NCBI RefSeq assembly: GCF_000143415.4
Contig: NW_003314272.1
Coordinates: 1,026,951 to 1,090,950, forward strand
Source: Selaginella moellendorffii
Taxonomy: Eukaryota; Streptophyta; Lycopodiopsida; Selaginellales; Selaginellaceae
DNA length: 64,000 nucleotides
Direction of reading: 5' to 3'
Part shown: positions 55,471 through 64,000 of the stretch, one piece after another
Position numbering within the stretch: position 1 is the first letter of the stretch
How the letters are laid out: each line of letters opens with the position of its first letter
Program-made: the position numbers and the translations under genes
The notes under the pieces: model-generated
What the model was told of the DNA's origin: nothing
What the model saw: only the letters and a program-made list of their open reading frames with translations
The model's database searches: none

Positions 55471-56171
55471 ATGCTGCTCCGGCGATGGCGCTTGCTCGTC
55501 GCTGTGGCAACTCTCGCGATTGGAATGGTGATATGGACCTCGACACTGTCTCCAAAGAGGCCACTCGTCATGCTCAAGGTGAGATAGCTCCGCCTTGTTT
55601 GATCGATCGATTGATCCCAGCTTTGGTCGTATCATAGAGCATCAAGATCAACTACTGGAATGTTTCCATGGGCCACGACTCGCGAGGGCTGCCAACCAGC
55701 CTCCTCACCTCCAAATCCACAGTGGTGCTCAAGATCACAAATGGCGACGATTTCTGGGGCTACAGCATCAAAGGCCTCATGACAATGAACATCTTTCTCC
55801 GCAAGATCTCCTCCACAACCGTAAGAATCTCTCCAAAAGTCCCGCAAACTTTTTGATTCTCTCTCTCTCTCTCGCTCCAGATCGGTCAATTCTACGAGCC
55901 GCGCAAGACCACCACCGAGGTGACCGTGGAGCTGCGATCGAGCTCCACCCCACTCTATGGAGCGTCGCCCAGCGTCGCTTACGGCGATGGCGATGAATTC
56001 TACATCTTCTTCGAGGCGGCATTGCAAACCGAGGCTGGATTCTTGCCCTTCATGTACAAGTACACATTCACGGACACTGTCACTTGTACGCTCACTGGCA
56101 CAAGCGCTGGCCCTAATCGCAACCTCGCCATCGTCGCCACTGGCCATTCGTGCCCACGCCTGGACGAATAG
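55471..56171 (+). CDS. LEA2/NHL-type membrane-anchored protein
   Basis: Three exons (55471-55578, 55638-55820, 55881-56171) give 193 residues in frame. A basic start (MLLRRWR) and one hydrophobic helix (LLVAVATLAIGMVIWTS) are followed by an all-beta LEA14-type domain with INYWNVSMGHDSRGLPTSLL, VVLKITNGDDFWGY, GQFYEPRKTTTEVTVEL and a C-terminal Cys pair region (TVTCTLTGTS, GHSCPRLDE). Plant LEA2/NHL proteins of this build are single-pass membrane or vacuolar proteins linked to stress and defence. The exact role is unknown. Confidence 0.85.
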
Positions 56172-56298
56172 AAGAGAGTTTTACCTTCTAGCAAGAGCTT
56201 GTCTGTCCTGCCAAATATTATAGGGCTTTGTGGCAGCGCGAATCGATCGCGATCGATAGGTTTGCTTGATTGATGCGAGCATTGGATCGGGAGCGAGC

Positions 56299-60695
<4,397 letters not shown>

Positions 60696-60777
60696 GGTTG
60701 ATCAATTATGAGAATAAGATGCACTGTTACTAGGGGTACATATTTTGCACTTGGGGTTTTCTGTTCTTCAGCTCGAA

Positions 60778-62034
60778 ATGCCGCTCAAGTACGTTTCTGT
60801 GATAGGTGAGGAAATGCCCATATCTTCTCTTTTCCAACTAAGGCCTTTCACAGGCACTGGCGCCTCCCTAGAATGCCAAGAAATTGCTCGGCAGTTTAGA
60901 CTACAGCACGTTTGCTCGAAGGATCTCATCGATTCTGCGGGGTCTGTTCTAGAATCATCGTTTACAATTTCAACATTTGTAGCTCTTGTGCCTTTCCAGG
61001 ACAACTGCAGCTGAATCAAAAGTCGATTTTCTTGCAAATGCGATGAACAAGAGCAGGTCAAAAAACTTTGTGATTGAGGACTTCCCCGCTACTCTCCAAG
61101 ATTACCTCGTGTTTGAGCAAAAGGTTCGCAAAGCATGTTTTTATCATCTTTTTCGTTTCTCACTTCTTTGCTAACAGACTGGATTGATTCCCGAATTCGT
61201 GCTCTGCTTGGTAAGTTCTCTAGTAGTACGTGCTTTAGTAATCAGCTTTTACAGGAGGTTCCAGGGCAGCAAAATGGTTGTGAACCAACGCTTCTGCAGC
61301 ATTACGAGAGTAACGGACTGCTCAGAAAAGTATTCATTTTCTTTGGCTTTTTCATAGATCTTACTATGTTTGTTCTAGATCAATCCCTCAAATTTCCATG
61401 CGGAGTTAAAAAAGGTTATGTTCGCTACATTTCTTCAGGTTCGTTTACTCTGTCATATTCTAACAAAGGTGCTGACCTTTCGTATTCGTGTGTAGAATGA
61501 GCTCCTTGAGCTCTCCGAGGAGCTATTGCGAGCCATTGACGGCGGGGACTATGGAACGTACGAGAAACTTTGTGACACTGAATTGACAGCATTCGAACCA
61601 GAAGCACAAGGCATGGTTTTTGTTAAATCTTTCTTCTTGCTCGCGGACTAAGTAGATCCAAACAGGGCAATTGGTGGAGGGACTCCCATTCCACAAGTTC
61701 TACTTCGACATGAGACAATCAGGGAACTCTTTGCAAAGAGTCTCCACGATTGCGGCTCCCAAAGTTCTGCTCCTGTCGGGCGACGCTGCTCTCGTGACGT
61801 ACACGAGGCTCATGCAAGCCATTGGCACACCACTGGCTGGGTATGTGGATGCATACAACGAGACTCGCCTGTGGAAGCTGAGCAAAACCAAGGCAGATGA
61901 ATGGGCATGGAAGCATATACATTTCCACCGCTCAAGGTGTCCTACAAATGCAGAGTTTTACAAGGTTAGCATGCAGCAAACACTGCTTTAGTTCTCATCT
62001 CTCAACGCTACTCGTCGCCCAGGTCAATCGCTAA
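60778..62034 (+). CDS. Degenerate adenylate kinase-like domain fused to a CaMKII association-type domain
   Basis: Nine short exons (60778-60805, 60854-60941, 61000-61123, 61178-61210, 61255-61329, 61379-61438, 61496-61610, 61666-61964, 62023-62034) close in frame at 277 residues. The first 133 residues follow the nucleoside monophosphate kinase plan: VSVIGTGASLECQEIARQF, FVIEDFPATLQDYLVFEQK, TGLIPEFVLCL and LLQHYESNGLLRKI. The P-loop lacks its lysine and the LID region is deleted, so catalysis is unlikely. The rest matches the CaMKII association / SnoaL-like fold: ELLRAIDGGDYGTYEKLCD, LTAFEPEAQGQLVEGLPF and KHIHFHRS. That domain forms oligomers in animal CaMKII. Intron 7 uses a GC donor. Retaining the last intron gives a stop at 61991 instead. 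Confidence 0.75.
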
Positions 62035-63965
62035 ACTCGCCGTTCCAATCAAAAAGCTTAAATGGTAAGGTATCCTTTTTTGAAATTGCTTAGAGTGATT
62101 TCAAAGAGACTTTAAAATTAAACATTAAGAGCTTAAAGCTCTAAATAATGCAGGATGCAAAAGATTCCGCTCACAATCTCCCCGTCGCAAGAATGAAAAA
62201 CATGCAAACATTTCAGATTATAGCAGCCAGGGCTACTCAAGAAGCCCTATAGAATTTTTTTGTTTTTCTTAGCATGATTTAGTATTTGGAAGTGATGACT
62301 ATATTGGATGGTCCTAATGATGGAAGTGGTTGTAATTCTTAGGATACTACTCTATCCATCACAAATAGCATCAATACAGTAATCACTTCGAAGCTTTTAA
62401 AAATAGAATCTACATATTTTGTCTTGGTAATGGGAGATTTCACTTCCTGAACATAGTCGCTTCTATATATCAGGTGAAGCAAGATCTAACGTCCACATCT
62501 TGATTGGTTTCATTTGCTGTTAAATCCATCCATTTTTTGAAAAAAAAATCCACAAGTACGAATGGATACTGATGGGAAGATTCTGGGCAAGTATGGCGAT
62601 CCGGCGCCAGGAATCGCCTAAAATCCATGGTGAGGCTCTTTGGATATCGAGGTTTCTTCATTGAATCCTTGGAATCTTTCGGTCGTTTCTTACAAGCGCC
62701 AAGTCTCTAGGAACCTTACAAAGCTCCGCCAGATTTGCGATGCAGTCTGGGAATGTACGCAGCAGGCATGCCATCGCTCGCTGCCAGAGTTTGAAGGCAA
62801 TCCACCAGCGTGAGGAAAGATAAACCTTGATCTCGGCCAACTCACTCTATGGCGCCAAAGATATCGGGCCTCCTTGGGTACCAAGCCACGGTGGGGTTGA
62901 CCTAGCACTACGGGTCAAGCGTCAGCGACCCCAAGGTTTTCAGCTTACTTGGCACAACGCCCACATTTTCAGGATGACTAGGATGGTTGGTTGTCAATGT
63001 GGCCAATTCGAATTACCTCGCGAGACCCTGCCAGGAACGAGCCCTACCTCTGGCTGTGAAATTGCTATCTCCAGGCTGAGAATCAGTAGGCAGAAGCGAT
63101 GGCTGGCCAAATTCTGTGGAGGTGGACACACCAAGATCTTTTCGTCTAGGGAAACTAAGAAAAAATGCCAAAGAGCTCACCAGAACTCCTTAGTGTGTCC
63201 ATGTAAGTTGCACAGCTTGGAGTTTTCAAGAGGCCACAACCTGTTTGCATGAAGTTTGTTAAACAAGAAAGGTAAATTAGAATGTCATCTTCTAGAAAAA
63301 AGACCCCCTTTAACTAGAAACCTTTGTTGGTCTACAGGAAAACGTGGCGGATGGCATTCTCTCTGGGTATAACTCAGTTTGCTCGAAGATGGAATATACT
63401 TTTTCTTCGCTCTCGTTTTGCTCATGATCTGGTGGGAGAACTTGGCGCTGCAGCGATAAACCTTGCGCCTCAGCACCAGTTTGTGCTTGATTATCAATGA
63501 GCTTGATTATCAAGTGTGTAACTCGAGAGAGAAAACTCACGTCTCCTCATGGTGTTTCTTCTCCCGCACACCCAGTTCAACACATGGGAAAATGAAAACT
63601 CCGCATGCAATCGAAATGGGTTGTTTTGAGTAAATTCATCTTTTAACCTAGAGCGTGGCGAAAAGAATCATTGGTCGAAAATTTGCCGGCGTGTTTTCCT
63701 ATGCTTCACTCATTTTATGTTTTTTTTTAAATAACTTTATAAAACATTCTTGTATTACTGATATGACGGCTGCTGGTCTTTGTTTGTCAGGATTCAAATC
63801 AATGCTCTTGAGCATTTACAGTTTACGAGTGGACAAGAAAAAGAAACGACACGAAGGAAACCACGCAACACTCACCCACATTGTTTAAGATGGACCGAAA
63901 CCATCTCTCCCCACCAACAGTGTCTAGGACTTCGTCTCTCCCCAGAGAGTTTAGTACTCCTTTCC
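62035..63965. other. Intergenic region without recognised features
   Basis: Frames at 62827-63252 and elsewhere are short and have no recognisable domains. Two short blocks near 62460-62700 and 62930-63130 have mixed composition, possibly old gene or transposon debris. The last 150 bp should be the promoter of the gene starting at 63966. Confidence 0.35.
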
Positions 63966-64000
63966 ATGGCGGCCGAAGATAAGACTCATGTTCTTGTGCT
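63966..64000 (+). CDS. Start of a gene cut by the window end (possibly UDP-glycosyltransferase)
   Basis: ATG in a good context (TTTCCATGGCG) opens MAAEDKTHVLV and runs off the window. A start of this form, with a lysine then HVLV, resembles the first beta strand of plant UDP-glycosyltransferases, but eleven residues cannot decide it. Confidence 0.3.
   Translation, partial: MAAEDKTHVLV

Noticed and set aside
62827-63252. 141-codon frame as a gene
   Set aside because: No recognisable family, poor start context, isolated in non-coding sequence.

Overview
This is nuclear DNA of a land plant, most likely a lycophyte such as Selaginella. That assignment is inferred from typical plant gene families, Arabidopsis-type telomere repeats (TTTAGGG), many 45-70 nt introns, single-exon PPR genes, and tightly packed genes beside plant LTR retrotransposons. 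No species could be confirmed from the sequence alone.

The first 18.4 kb is a three-level nest of LTR retrotransposons, all read on the minus strand. Level 1 is a decayed Ty3/gypsy element: integrase and reverse transcriptase fragments lie at 1-2142 and gag at about 17833-18078. It is split by level 2, a chromovirus (Ty3/gypsy with a chromodomain) at 2143-17063, flanked by the 5-bp duplication AATAG. The chromovirus has 1.16-1.18 kb LTRs, a tRNA-Met primer site, a gag-protease-RT-RNase H reading frame, and an integrase-chromodomain region interrupted by two apparent mini-introns and by stop codons. Its left LTR is split by level 3, a non-autonomous element at 2525-9868, flanked by the duplication AAAAC. 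Level 3 has a giant palindromic left end with an assembly gap, a non-coding interior, its own primer site, and a right end containing interstitial telomere repeats.

From 18.8 kb on the window is gene-rich. In order: PPR protein (-), MORC ATPase (+), DUF630/DUF632 protein (+), PPR (+), a tandem-repeat block, F-box protein (-), patellin (+), a lipoxygenase pseudogene (-), a P-loop NTPase resembling Crinkler/RHS proteins fused to a PHD finger (-), PPR (-), metallo-beta-lactamase-fold hydrolase (+), membrane-anchored purple acid phosphatase (+), oxysterol-binding protein (-), a divergent ubiquitin E1-like enzyme (-), LEA2-type membrane protein (+), ABCC-type ABC transporter (+), and a small gene joining a degenerate adenylate kinase-like half to a CaMKII association-type domain (+). 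A start codon at 63966 opens another gene that runs off the window.

The genes form no obvious pathway; this is a normal plant mix of RNA processing, chromatin silencing, lipid transfer, ubiquitin and transport functions. The most unusual items are the introns in the retrotransposon integrase, the NTPase-PHD fusion, the kinase-like/CaMKII-AD fusion, the E1 lacking its expected arginines, and the nested retrotransposon with telomere repeats. Exon joins were read by eye from splice consensus and frame continuity.
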